Below, piece by piece: positions 1 to 6,374 of a stretch of DNA of 23,184 nucleotides. The position numbers and the translations under genes were made by a program. The first letter of the stretch is position 1. Every line of letters starts with the position of its first letter. Source of the DNA: Verrucomicrobia bacterium UBA3761 (GTDB lineage Bacteria > Verrucomicrobiota > Kiritimatiellia > RFP12 > UBA1067); the NCBI GenBank assembly GCA_002371135.1, contig DFGB01000082.1:853-24036 (forward strand). The letters run 5' to 3'. The notes below the pieces were generated by a model. It made no database searches. It was not told the origin of the DNA and saw only the letters and a list, made by a program, of their open reading frames with translations.

Positions 1-115
1 TCTGCTCCATCGTGTTGAAGTTGAAAGCAGGGATCGCGTAGCCACCCTTGATGGCCTTGGCGAACATCTGCTTGGTGTTGACGAGTCCGAGCTCCTTGTA
101 GCTGGTCTTTTTCAT
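1..115 (-). CDS. fba: Class II fructose-bisphosphate aldolase, N-terminal fragment
   Basis: Only the first 38 codons are inside the window; the gene continues past the left edge. The minus strand from 115 encodes a start followed by KELGLVNTKQMFAKAIKGG and YAIPAFNFNTMEQ. This matches the opening of class II (zinc-dependent) fructose-bisphosphate aldolases, where a line such as 'NT..MF..A..GGYAIPAFN' forms the first beta-strand and helix. The family cleaves fructose-1,6-bisphosphate to DHAP and glyceraldehyde-3-phosphate in glycolysis and gluconeogenesis, in the cytoplasm. The catalytic zinc ligands lie beyond the window, so activity cannot be judged. It lies 69 nt downstream of tRNA-Val on the same strand with no clear terminator between them, so it may share the tRNA promoter. 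A weak AGGAAA lies about 14 nt before the ATG. A related tagatose-bisphosphate aldolase would start similarly. Confidence 0.85.
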   Translation of the reverse strand, partial: MKKTSYKELGLVNTKQMFAKAIKGGYAIPAFNFNTMEQ

Positions 116-184
116 TATTTTTCGCTTGGTTTCCTGCGCGCTGCTATGTGGCCAGGACTCGCCAGGCGCAGAATAAGCGAACTC

Positions 185-261
185 TGGTGGGCTATAGTGG
201 ATTCGGACCACTGACCTCTTCCATGTCAAGGAAGCGCTCTAACCAACTGAGCTAATAGCCC
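185..261 (-). tRNA. tRNA-Val (anticodon GAC), CCA encoded
   Basis: The minus strand folds as a complete 77-nt cloverleaf. It has a 7-bp acceptor stem (GGGCTAT with ATAGCCC), a D arm GCTC/GAGC with an AGTTGGTTA loop, an anticodon stem CTTCC/GGAAG with loop TTGACAT, and a T arm AGTGG/CCACT with loop TCCGAAT. The discriminator A is followed by a genomically encoded CCA. The loop puts GAC at positions 34-36, which reads valine codons GUC and GUU. The T loop starts TCC rather than the usual TTC, a small deviation seen in some bacteria. A promoter-like motif lies immediately upstream. Confidence 0.95.
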
Positions 262-274
262 TCAAGTGGCGAAT

Positions 275-304
275 ATTATACCATAAATGCCGCCGCCCGC
301 GCAA
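275..304 (-). promoter_or_regulatory. Promoter for tRNA-Val (and possibly fba)
   Basis: On the minus strand there is an exact extended -10, ATGGTATAAT (284 to 275), with a weak -35 TTGCGC (304 to 299) at 18 bp spacing. The predicted start is near 268, about 7 nt before the mature tRNA 5' end. The same ten-base motif occurs before the genes at 1240 and 6375. Confidence 0.7.
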
Positions 305-410
305 GGGGGAAATTTGGGAAATTTTCGGCGGGCGAAAGAGCAGGGCAATGGCATTTATATTCCTTTAATTAACAGGCTGGTGGCTGATTGACCCGAAGTG
401 GCACAGCTCC

Positions 411-440
411 GAAGTCTCTGTGCCTCTGTGTTAAAAAACT
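411..440 (+). repeat. Single arm of the CTCTGYG repeat family
   Basis: The stretch GAAGTCTCTGTGCCTCTGTG followed by TTAAAAAACT is one arm of the repeat that appears as full palindromes further along (770-923, 932-1046, 8797-8878) and as a half copy at 16252-16288. The 14-mer ATTGCATGGCAGTG follows immediately, at 441-454. No opposite arm was found beside it. Confidence 0.6.
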
Positions 441-458
441 ATTGCATGGCAGTGTTTC

Positions 459-549
459 CGATTTTCGATTATAAGTCGCGCACTCTTTTCGCGAGGGACG
501 CTCGGGTCCGGGCAAATCCGTGTGCTAAATCGAAAAATCGAAAATCGAG
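459..549. repeat. ATCGAAAAATCG-family inverted repeat
   Basis: The left arm CGATTTTCGATT (459-470) is complementary to the right arm around 527-549 (AAATCGAAAAATCG and onward). About 56 nt of unrelated sequence separates them. The same arms recur at 7882-7940, at 8749-8785 with 8891-8928, and singly at 11509-11526. It does not lie in a credible protein gene. Confidence 0.75.
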
Positions 550-585
550 GATTGGCAACATTTTCACAACCATCGGTCTTGATTC

Positions 586-661
586 GACAGCTGTGACGCG
601 TTCAAACGACAGCTCTCGCGGGACGAAGCGAGAGCTGTCAAACGCGATTTGACAGCTCTCG
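586..661. other. Three-arm competing hairpin element
   Basis: Arm A is GACAGCTCTCGC (608-619), arm B is GCGAGAGCTGTCAAA (628-642) and arm C is TTTGACAGCTCTCG (648-661). A and B pair as a perfect 12-bp stem with an 8-nt loop. B and C pair as a perfect 14-bp stem with a 5-nt loop. The two stems exclude each other because both use B. A fourth partial copy, GACAGCT, lies at 586-592. A run of nine T starts near 689, about 27 nt after arm C. The layout resembles an attenuator or other RNA switch, but it could equally be a cluster of repeats. No function is claimed. Confidence 0.55.
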
Positions 662-769
662 GATGGAGAGGTCACGGCCGCCGAAAAATTTTTTTTTCAC
701 GGTTTTTTCGCCGATTTGCCCCCGAGTTGCCATATATTAGTGGAGCGGCAATAAAATAACGTCGATTTC

Positions 770-923
770 AACACAGAGGCACTCAAGATACAGAGGTTCC
801 CGGGGTTTCCCCAAATTTTCACGAGTAGCCGAATAAACACACGCTTTTGTCTAAATGCAAAACATACTCGCCACAAATATGGGAAAACATCGATAATCTC
901 CGTACCTTGAGCACCTCTGTGTT
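770..923. repeat. Large palindromic repeat, CTCTGTG family
   Basis: The arms at 770-795 and 898-923 are complementary over 26 positions: 22 Watson-Crick pairs and four A/C mismatches when read on the plus strand. On a minus-strand RNA all four mismatches become G-U pairs. The interior also looks partly self-complementary, with TTTTCACGAGTA near 817 facing TACTCGCCAC near 866. No coding capacity is evident. Confidence 0.7.
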
Positions 924-931
924 ATTGTGCC

Positions 932-1046
932 GGCCAGAGTTTTTGTTAGTATTTTTTCGCAGAGACTTGAGAGACGCAGAGTGTGAAAAGTCCTGATAAA
1001 CTCTGCGTTCTCAGCGTCTCTCAAGTCTCTGCGATAAATACTGGCC
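932..1046. repeat. Palindromic repeat, CTCTGCG family
   Basis: GGCCAG (932-937) faces CTGGCC (1041-1046). Inside these, the left arm 950-981 (core CGCAGAGACTTGAGAGACGC) is matched by the right arm 1001-1040, which carries a small extra segment. Loop and spacer are short, so the RNA would form a long hairpin. It lies between the tRNA/fba block and the acyl-ligase operon. Confidence 0.8.
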
Positions 1047-1073
1047 TTATTCATGTCCACCACAATAAATACC

Positions 1074-1087
1074 ATTGCATGGCAGTG
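1074..1087 (+). repeat. Conserved 14-mer ATTGCATGGCAGTG, second copy
   Basis: This is identical to 441-454 and matches 12 of 14 bases at 16302-16315 (ATTGTATGTCAGTG). In all three cases it lies within about 50 nt downstream of a CTCTGYG-type arm, so it may be the outer part of the same repeat unit. Confidence 0.6.
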
Positions 1088-1178
1088 CATTTCGTCGATG
1101 CCCGAAAATCTGGCCCAAACTTGGCAGACTCGCCAGTCCCGCCCGTCCCTATTCCCTGTTTCCTCTTCGCGCCGCCTC

Positions 1179-1207
1179 TAGACGCTCACATGAAATTATG
1201 GTATAAT
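1179..1207 (+). promoter_or_regulatory. Promoter of the acyl-ligase operon
   Basis: The -35 TAGACG (1179-1184) is followed by a 17-bp spacer, an extended TG at 1199-1200 and a consensus TATAAT (1202-1207). The predicted start is near 1214, giving a leader of about 26 nt that contains AGAAGGA (1222-1228) before the ATG at 1240. The ten bases ATGGTATAAT are identical to the -10 regions of fmt and tRNA-Val. Confidence 0.8.
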
Positions 1208-1239
1208 AACGGTGTTTTGCAAGAAGGAACACACAAAAC

Positions 1240-2901
1240 ATGACTCTTCGCAAACTGCTTGAAGACAAGGCTGCGCGGTATTCCGGCCGCGCGGCGTTTA
1301 CATGGAATGCCGACAAGGCGTGGCACACTCGCACATGGCGCGAGGTGCTCGCTCGCGTTCGCGACTACGCCGAAGGCTACGGAACAAGATTTTCACTCGA
1401 AAGCGGCAAGGACAATGCGGCGATCATCCTCGGCAATTCGCCGGACTGGATCGAGACGTATCTCGCGCTCGCAGGCTCCGGCGTGGCCGTCGTGCCGCTC
1501 GACCCGAAACTGCACGAGGAGGAAGTCCAATACATCCTCGACAACGCCGAAGTGACGGTGGTCACGACCGACAAGGCGCACTTGAGGATGATGATGTCGC
1601 TCGCGCCGTCGCTTTCGCATTTGCGCGCGATTGTCGTCACGGACGGTGTGATTTTCGAAGGGCAGAAAATCGGCGGCGTGCAGGTCGTGGGGCTGGAAAA
1701 ACTGCGCATCTCCGGCGGCGGAGCGTGGTACGACGCCCACGAGCCGGCGGCCGACGACGTCGCTTCGATCATCTACACCTCCGGCACCACGGGCAAGCCC
1801 AAGGGCGCGATGCTCACGCACCGCAATTTCATCTCCGACGTCGAGGGCGCCATACAGACGTTCGACATCAACGTCGACGAGAACGACGCGCTCCTTGTCG
1901 TGCTGCCTCTTTTCCACGCCTTCAGTTTCACCGCGAATTTCGTGGTGTCGCTTTTTATCGGCGCGGAGCTGAAATTCGTGGAATCGCTGAGGACGGTCGG
2001 CCGCGACATAAAGCTTCTGCGCCCGACCGGCATCATGGCCGTGCCGCTTCTCGCCGAGAAGTTGCATGAGAAACTCGAAGACGGCATCAAGGCCTCGGCG
2101 CTCGCGTCCGCATTGCTGAAGATCGGGCTGCGCGGGCTCGTCTGGCACACGGTGCGCCTCAAACTCGGCGGACGCCTCCGCTTCATCATCACCGGCGGCG
2201 CGCCGTGTCCGCGGCACGTCCTCGAAGGTTTCAAGCGCATTCACGTGAAGTTCATCGAGGGCTACGGCCTTACCGAGTGCGCTCCCGTCGTGTCGGTGAC
2301 GGACTACAATTCCAACCGCATCGGCACGATCGGCCGCCCGTGCAAGGGCATGGAAGTGCGCATCGCCGACAAGAACGAGTCCGGCGTGGGCGAATTGCAA
2401 GTCCGCGGCCCGAACGTCATGAAGGGCTACTTCCACAACGAGAAGGCGACGAAGGAGGCGTTCGACGGCGAGTGGTTTGCGACAGGCGACCTCGCTTCGA
2501 TGGACGAGGAGGGCTATATCACCATCCGCGGACGCAAGAAGGCGCTCATCGTCAACCGCGAGGGCAAGAACATATACCCCGAGGAAGTAGAGAATGCCGT
2601 CTCCAAGGATCCTTGCGTGCAGGATATAATCGTAATCGGTTACACGCAGGGCGGCGTCCCTGGCGAGCGGGTCGGCGCGATTGTGTATCCCAACGAGGAT
2701 TGGTTCGCCGCAGAGAACAACGGCGAGAAGCCGTCCTGGGACGAGATGGAGAAGGTCGTGGTCAAGCGAGTCCAGGAGAAGAGCGCGACTTTGGCCGACT
2801 ACAAGCGCATACGCAAGGTATCCGTCTGGCACGAGCCGCTTCAGCGTACGTCGGTGGGCAAAGTGCGGCGCGTCGTCTACAAGGGCAAACTCGATGAGTA
2901 G
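1240..2901 (+). CDS. AMP-forming acyl-CoA/acyl-ACP synthetase (ANL family)
   Basis: This 553-residue enzyme of the adenylate-forming family activates a carboxylic acid with ATP to an acyl-AMP and then usually transfers it to CoA or a carrier-protein thiol. Visible motifs are the phosphate-binding loop TSGTTGKPKG (180-189), YGLTE (341-345), the ribose-binding Asp in ATGDL (D417), the hinge region IRGRKKALIVNREGKNIYPEEVE, and a C-terminal lysine in SVGKVRR (K541) in the position of the adenylation lysine. Length and motif order fit long-chain fatty acyl ligases. There is no transmembrane segment or carrier domain. It heads an operon: its stop overlaps the next start by 8 nt. The substrate cannot be read from sequence, and the neighbouring FkbH-like gene raises the option that it loads an acyl group onto a carrier protein. 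Confidence 0.9.
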   Translation: MTLRKLLEDKAARYSGRAAFTWNADKAWHTRTWREVLARVRDYAEGYGTRFSLESGKDNAAIILGNSPDWIETYLALAGSGVAVVPLDPKLHEEEVQYILDNAEVTVVTTDKAHLRMMMSLAPSLSHLRAIVVTDGVIFEGQKIGGVQVVGLEKLRISGGGAWYDAHEPAADDVASIIYTSGTTGKPKGAMLTHRNFISDVEGAIQTFDINVDENDALLVVLPLFHAFSFTANFVVSLFIGAELKFVESLRTVGRDIKLLRPTGIMAVPLLAEKLHEKLEDGIKASALASALLKIGLRGLVWHTVRLKLGGRLRFIITGGAPCPRHVLEGFKRIHVKFIEGYGLTECAPVVSVTDYNSNRIGTIGRPCKGMEVRIADKNESGVGELQVRGPNVMKGYFHNEKATKEAFDGEWFATGDLASMDEEGYITIRGRKKALIVNREGKNIYPEEVENAVSKDPCVQDIIVIGYTQGGVPGERVGAIVYPNEDWFAAENNGEKPSWDEMEKVVVKRVQEKSATLADYKRIRKVSVWHEPLQRTSVGKVRRVVYKGKLDE

Positions 2902-3865
2902 GGCGGCATCATCGACGCGCAAACGAAACGCCGACGGCACGAGAGCTTCGCAAGAGGCGCTCGTGCTCGTTTATCTGGCGTGGCCGGAGGAGTGCTTCCG
3001 GGCCGATGCGAAGGACATGGCCTATCTCAAGGGGCTTGTCGGCTCGGGCGTGAAAACGAAGCGCGTTGAGAGCGAGGCTGCGTTCTTGAAGGCGCTTTCT
3101 TGCGCCACGCATGTGGTGACATGGCATTTCAAGCGCGAGTGGTATGCACTTGCGCCGCGGCTTGAAGTCCTTGCGACGCCGGCGGCCGGGCGCGAACTTG
3201 TCGAATGGCGCGCGGCTCCCGACGGCGTGGAAGTGCACTTTGGCGCGTTCCATGGCGCAATCATGGCCGAGAGCGTCGCGGCGTTCTGCCTCGCATGGGC
3301 GCGCGGCTTCTTTCGCAAGCCGCCCGCAACCGGCATGTGGCCGCGCGACTGGCTGGGCGGGCTTTGCTACACGCTCGACGGCACCAGGGCCGTCATCGCC
3401 GGCTATGGCAAGGTGGGCCGCGCAATCGGCGGGAAGCTCGCCCTCCTGGGCGTCGAGGTCCAGGGTTTCTCCCGTGCGAACCTCCGCGACCTGCCAAAGG
3501 CGGCGCGCTTCGCGGATTGGTTCATACTCGCGCTCCCGAGCGATACCGGGACGGACGATTTCCTCGACGCGAAACTCATCCGCAAACTGCCGCGCCGTTG
3601 CGTCGTCGTGAACGTCGGCCGCGGCAACGCGATCGACGAAGACGCTCTTTACGCCGCGCTCAAGGAAGGGCGCATCGCCGCCGCCTACCTCGACGTGTTC
3701 AAGAACGAGCCGACGGTGCTGAGCCCCAAGGCGACCTCGGCAGGACTTTGGTCTCGCAATACGGGCCCCTCTCCTCTCGTCCCCATGCCTCATTCGAGCG
3801 CGTTCGCTCCCCAGTATGTCCGCCTCGCATTCAAGGAGCTTGCCGATGCAGGACTGCTGCCGTAA
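2894..3865 (+). CDS. D-isomer-specific 2-hydroxyacid dehydrogenase family protein
   Basis: This predicted NAD(P)-dependent cytoplasmic oxidoreductase (323 residues) interconverts 2-oxo and D-2-hydroxy acids. The dinucleotide fold carries GYGKVG (170-175). The expected catalytic set is present: Arg in NVGRG (R243), Glu in KNEP (E272) and His in MPHSS (H300). The N-terminal substrate domain diverges from phosphoglycerate dehydrogenase and glycerate dehydrogenase, so the substrate is open. I chose ATG 2894, which overlaps the upstream stop by 8 nt and suggests coupled translation; longer starts would run deep into the ligase gene. It sits between an acyl ligase and an FkbH-like protein. That makes a glycerate-, lactate- or hydroxyacyl-type intermediate plausible, but this is inference. 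Confidence 0.82.
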   Translation: MSRAASSTRKRNADGTRASQEALVLVYLAWPEECFRADAKDMAYLKGLVGSGVKTKRVESEAAFLKALSCATHVVTWHFKREWYALAPRLEVLATPAAGRELVEWRAAPDGVEVHFGAFHGAIMAESVAAFCLAWARGFFRKPPATGMWPRDWLGGLCYTLDGTRAVIAGYGKVGRAIGGKLALLGVEVQGFSRANLRDLPKAARFADWFILALPSDTGTDDFLDAKLIRKLPRRCVVVNVGRGNAIDEDALYAALKEGRIAAAYLDVFKNEPTVLSPKATSAGLWSRNTGPSPLVPMPHSSAFAPQYVRLAFKELADAGLLP

Positions 3866-5129
3866 GCCGCGCATAGCGCTCGTCGGCGACGTGGCGCTCG
3901 AATTGATCGCCCCCTATTTCCGCGAGGCGGGGTACGACGTCTACGTGCCGGCGGGTTTCGGCGCGTGGCGCCAGGAAACGCTCGACCGCGATTCGCCGCT
4001 CAACGCCTTCAAGCCCGACCTCGTCTTCGACGTCACCGCGCACGACGTCGTCTTAGCGGAGGAGGTGCCGGGCTTCTTCGACGAGCGCATGCGCCGCCTC
4101 GCTTCCATGCCATATTCTCTCGCGGGCATTCGCGCACTTGTGGAAGAAGCCGCTTTCGCCCGCATCGCCGCCCCTAAGAAAATCCTCGCCGTCGATGCCG
4201 ACAATACCCTCTGGCGCGGCATCCTTTCCGAGGACGGCCGGGATGCGCTAGAGCCATATGTCGATTTCCAGCGCGGACTCAAGCGGCTCAAGGACGAAGG
4301 CGTCGTCCTTGTCTTGCTGACGAAGAACGAGAGCGCCGAGCCGTTTTTCCGCCCCGGCATGCCGCTTGCCGACGGCGATTTCGCCGCGCTCGAAATCAAC
4401 TGGGCGTCCAAGGCGGAGAACCTCGTCAAGGCGTGCAGAGATCTCAACCTCGCCGTGGATTCTGTCGTGTTCGTGGATGACAACCCGGCCGAGCGTGCGC
4501 AAATGGCCGGGAGCCTCCCCGAAGTCGCAATCGCGCCGTTCCCGTCCGACATGGCCGCGAGCGCGCAATTTTTGCGGCGGCTGAAGGAATATTTCTTCGC
4601 GTCGCTCGGCGCGACCGAGGAAGATCGCCTGCGCGCGGCCGACTACGCGGCGCATCGCGATTTTGCGCGCTTTGCTTCCTCCGGCGAATATCTCGAAAGT
4701 CTGGAATTGCGCGTGGCGCCGTCGCTCGCCGCGCCCGGCGATATCCCGCGCCTCGCGCAGATGGCCGGCAAGACAAACCAGTTCAACGCCACCACAATCC
4801 GGCGCGGCGAGGAGGAGTTCGCTTCGCTCCTGGCCGACGAAACGAAACGCATCTTCGTTTTTCGCACGCGCGACCGCTTCGCGGAGCAGGGGCTCGTATG
4901 CTACATCGTCGCCGATCTCCCGTCGCGGCGCATCACCGATTTTGTCATGTCATGCCGCGCAATGGGTCGCACGCTCGAATATTTTGCATACAAGTACGTT
5001 TCGGACGTCCTCGGGTTTGCGCCGCAAGTCGATTACGTCCCAACTGCCAAAAACACCCCGTTCAAGGCTTTCCTCGATGGTGGAATGAAAGGCGATACCT
5101 ACTTCCTGCAGCGGCGCGAAGCGCCGTAG
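3846..5129 (+). CDS. FkbH-like HAD-IIIC family protein
   Basis: This 427-residue protein has an N-terminal segment of about 110 residues, a HAD subfamily IIIC domain and a C-terminal acyltransferase-like domain, the architecture of FkbH. The HAD nucleophile motif DADNT (117-121), the second motif LLTKNE and the acidic motif FVDDNPAER (D211, D212) are intact. The C-terminal part has NQFNATTIRR and MSCRAMGRTLEYFAYKYV, typical of this family. Characterised FkbH proteins take 1,3-bisphosphoglycerate and load a glyceryl unit onto an acyl carrier protein for polyketide extender units. No carrier protein or ketosynthase is encoded here, so one would have to be supplied from elsewhere. ATG 3846 overlaps the dehydrogenase gene by 20 nt. 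The 3' end overlaps the convergent gene at 5099-6115 by 31 nt. Confidence 0.87.
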   Translation: MQDCCRKPRIALVGDVALELIAPYFREAGYDVYVPAGFGAWRQETLDRDSPLNAFKPDLVFDVTAHDVVLAEEVPGFFDERMRRLASMPYSLAGIRALVEEAAFARIAAPKKILAVDADNTLWRGILSEDGRDALEPYVDFQRGLKRLKDEGVVLVLLTKNESAEPFFRPGMPLADGDFAALEINWASKAENLVKACRDLNLAVDSVVFVDDNPAERAQMAGSLPEVAIAPFPSDMAASAQFLRRLKEYFFASLGATEEDRLRAADYAAHRDFARFASSGEYLESLELRVAPSLAAPGDIPRLAQMAGKTNQFNATTIRRGEEEFASLLADETKRIFVFRTRDRFAEQGLVCYIVADLPSRRITDFVMSCRAMGRTLEYFAYKYVSDVLGFAPQVDYVPTAKNTPFKAFLDGGMKGDTYFLQRREAP

Positions 5130-6115
5130 ATCGTCGTCCAATCGTTTTTCATCGAGACGGGGATCCATCCGTTGGCGGCGCACGCGCGGCGCATCTTCTC
5201 GGCTTTTGCCGGGTTGCCGTATTCGCGTTCGTCGTCGTCGCAGACGAGCATGAAGGCGAGCGCCTTGCGAGGATTGGCGCCAATCGTGTAATTGGCCATC
5301 GAGGCATCGCTCATCGCGTTGCCGAACGCCAGCACGGGCTTTGCGCCGATCTCCTTGACAATGGCCGAGACTTTGTTCATCTGGAGGTTTTTGACGATGA
5401 ACCGGCCTGTCAACACGGGAGTATCATCGCTTTTGTATATGTAGGAAAGGGCGTCCGCGTCCCCTTGCCCGCTCGCGGCGATCTCGCTGTCCGAGCCGAT
5501 GATCTGGCGCGGCGCGAGTTTCAGCGGCGAGGCGGCGACGAGCGCGCGCGCCGTGAACCTGTCCGTGCCGCTGATTACATACACGGTGAAGGCGTTCGCG
5601 GCGAGGTAGTCGATCACTTCCAGCATCGGCCGGTAGAAGGCATCGCCGCGACTCAGGCCGGAGAAGCCGGGCTGAGGCTCGTCGCAGAACGCGCGGACGT
5701 ATGCGGAGAACTCCTCGAGCGTCATTCCGGCGTATGCCTCCGAGACCATTTGTTCGCGCTCGACGCCGAGAGGCGGGAATATCCCGTTTTCGCGCGAGGC
5801 GAGCGCGGCGTCGCGCTGCGCGGCTGTGGGGATGCAGTCTTTATCGTCGAGAACGCGTTTTTCAAAGAGCGCCCAGTCGAAGTAGGTGGGAGCGGTCTCG
5901 CAAAGGAGCGTTCCGTCGAGATCGAACACCGCTATGCGCTCGTCTGGCGGAATGAAACTTTCGGAGCCCGCATTCGTCGCACCGGCGACAAATTCGAGCA
6001 GCGCAGTCTTGGCGGGAGCGCCGTCATTCCACAGCGAGAGCGGGTCTTGCAAACGGCATCCGGCGCAGACGAGCGCCAGAGCGGAAAACAAAGTCGGGAT
6101 GTTGAAGTATTTCAT
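5099..6115 (-). CDS. Exported HAD-superfamily phosphatase, probable lipoprotein
   Basis: The 338-residue product starts with MKYFNIPTLFSALALVCAGC, a signal peptide ending in CAGC. This is a serviceable but imperfect lipobox (Cys rather than Leu at -3), with C20 as the lipidation candidate. The HAD signature is VFDLDGT (D65 nucleophile, D67). The second motif is VISGTDR, and GNAMSDASM supplies the third-motif acidic residue. The family hydrolyses phosphate esters, and export implies an extracytoplasmic substrate such as a sugar or lipid phosphate; which one is unknown. The start at 6115 is supported by the signal peptide and a promoter about 25 nt upstream. There is no obvious Shine-Dalgarno. 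The last 31 nt overlap the 3' end of the FkbH-like gene on the other strand. Confidence 0.83.
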   Translation of the reverse strand: MKYFNIPTLFSALALVCAGCRLQDPLSLWNDGAPAKTALLEFVAGATNAGSESFIPPDERIAVFDLDGTLLCETAPTYFDWALFEKRVLDDKDCIPTAAQRDAALASRENGIFPPLGVEREQMVSEAYAGMTLEEFSAYVRAFCDEPQPGFSGLSRGDAFYRPMLEVIDYLAANAFTVYVISGTDRFTARALVAASPLKLAPRQIIGSDSEIAASGQGDADALSYIYKSDDTPVLTGRFIVKNLQMNKVSAIVKEIGAKPVLAFGNAMSDASMANYTIGANPRKALAFMLVCDDDEREYGNPAKAEKMRRACAANGWIPVSMKNDWTTIYGASRRCRK

Positions 6116-6140
6116 TTTATCGAGGTGGAAAAACGCAGTC

Positions 6141-6169
6141 AGTTTATCACAATTCGCAGCGAAAGTCAA
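6141..6169 (-). promoter_or_regulatory. Promoter of the exported HAD gene
   Basis: On the minus strand, TTGACT (6169 to 6164) lies 17 bp from TAAACT (6146 to 6141), preceded by an extended TGA. The start would be near 6134, giving a leader of about 19 nt without a Shine-Dalgarno. Confidence 0.6.
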
Positions 6170-6188
6170 TGGCCGCGCAGGGCGGGAA

Positions 6189-6335
6189 AATGTGGAAATG
6201 TGGAAAAGTCCCAAGTCATAAGTCCTAAGTCCCCTGGCATCTCTAGGACTTCTAGAACATCTAGGACTTTTATACCCTCTAGACCCTCTAGGACTTAGGA
6301 CTTGGGACTTTCCCACATTTCCACATTTCCACATT
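6189..6335. repeat. AAGTCC/TGTGGAA palindromic repeat
   Basis: The left arm (6189-6233, beginning AATGTGGAAATGTGG and continuing through AAGTCCCAAGTC and AAGTCCTAAGTCC) is complementary to the right arm (6291-6335, GGACTTAGGACTTGGGAC and onward). The right arm has one extra TGTGGAA-type unit. The centre holds repeated CTAGGACT and TCTAGA words. The element separates the divergent promoters of the HAD gene and fmt. Its last bases (ACATT) supply the start of the fmt -35 box. Confidence 0.8.
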
Positions 6336-6363
6336 GACCTTTCGAGGCGGGAAATGGTATAAT
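6334..6363 (+). promoter_or_regulatory. Promoter of fmt (and possibly the gsp cluster)
   Basis: TTGACC (6334-6339), an 18-bp spacer and TGGTATAAT with TATAAT at 6358-6363 form a near-consensus promoter. Transcription would start about 6369-6371, only 4-6 nt before the fmt ATG, so the message would be close to leaderless. Confidence 0.8.
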
Positions 6364-6374
6364 AATGAACCGAT

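Noticed and set aside
398..652. Small plus-strand frame of 84 codons
   Set aside because: It is a translation of repeat arms (FPIFDYKSRT, KSKNRKSRIGN) and of the hairpin element. No ribosome site or homology.
680..715. T9 and T6 runs as an intrinsic terminator
   Set aside because: The stem before the T9 run is weak and mismatched. The long T-runs are part of an imperfect A/T-rich inverted repeat, and no upstream gene needs ending there on the plus strand.
411..1046. Possible CRISPR array in the repeat-rich region
   Set aside because: The repeats are inverted arms of differing length with irregular spacing. There is no set of equal direct repeats with unique spacers and no cas gene.
983..1243. 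Small plus-strand frame of 86 codons before the acyl ligase
   Set aside because: It starts inside the palindromic repeat and runs through the mapped promoter at 1179-1207.
2681..2893. Upstream extension of the 2-hydroxyacid dehydrogenase
   Set aside because: It would overlap the ligase gene by over 200 nt. The added residues are Ser/Arg-rich shadow sequence, and ATG 2894 gives a normal overlap.
1393..2940. Long minus-strand open frame (about 515 codons) opposite the acyl ligase
   Set aside because: It is a mirror of a GC-rich, codon-biased gene. The sequence is Arg/His/Asp-rich without any domain, and the plus-strand frame has all family motifs.
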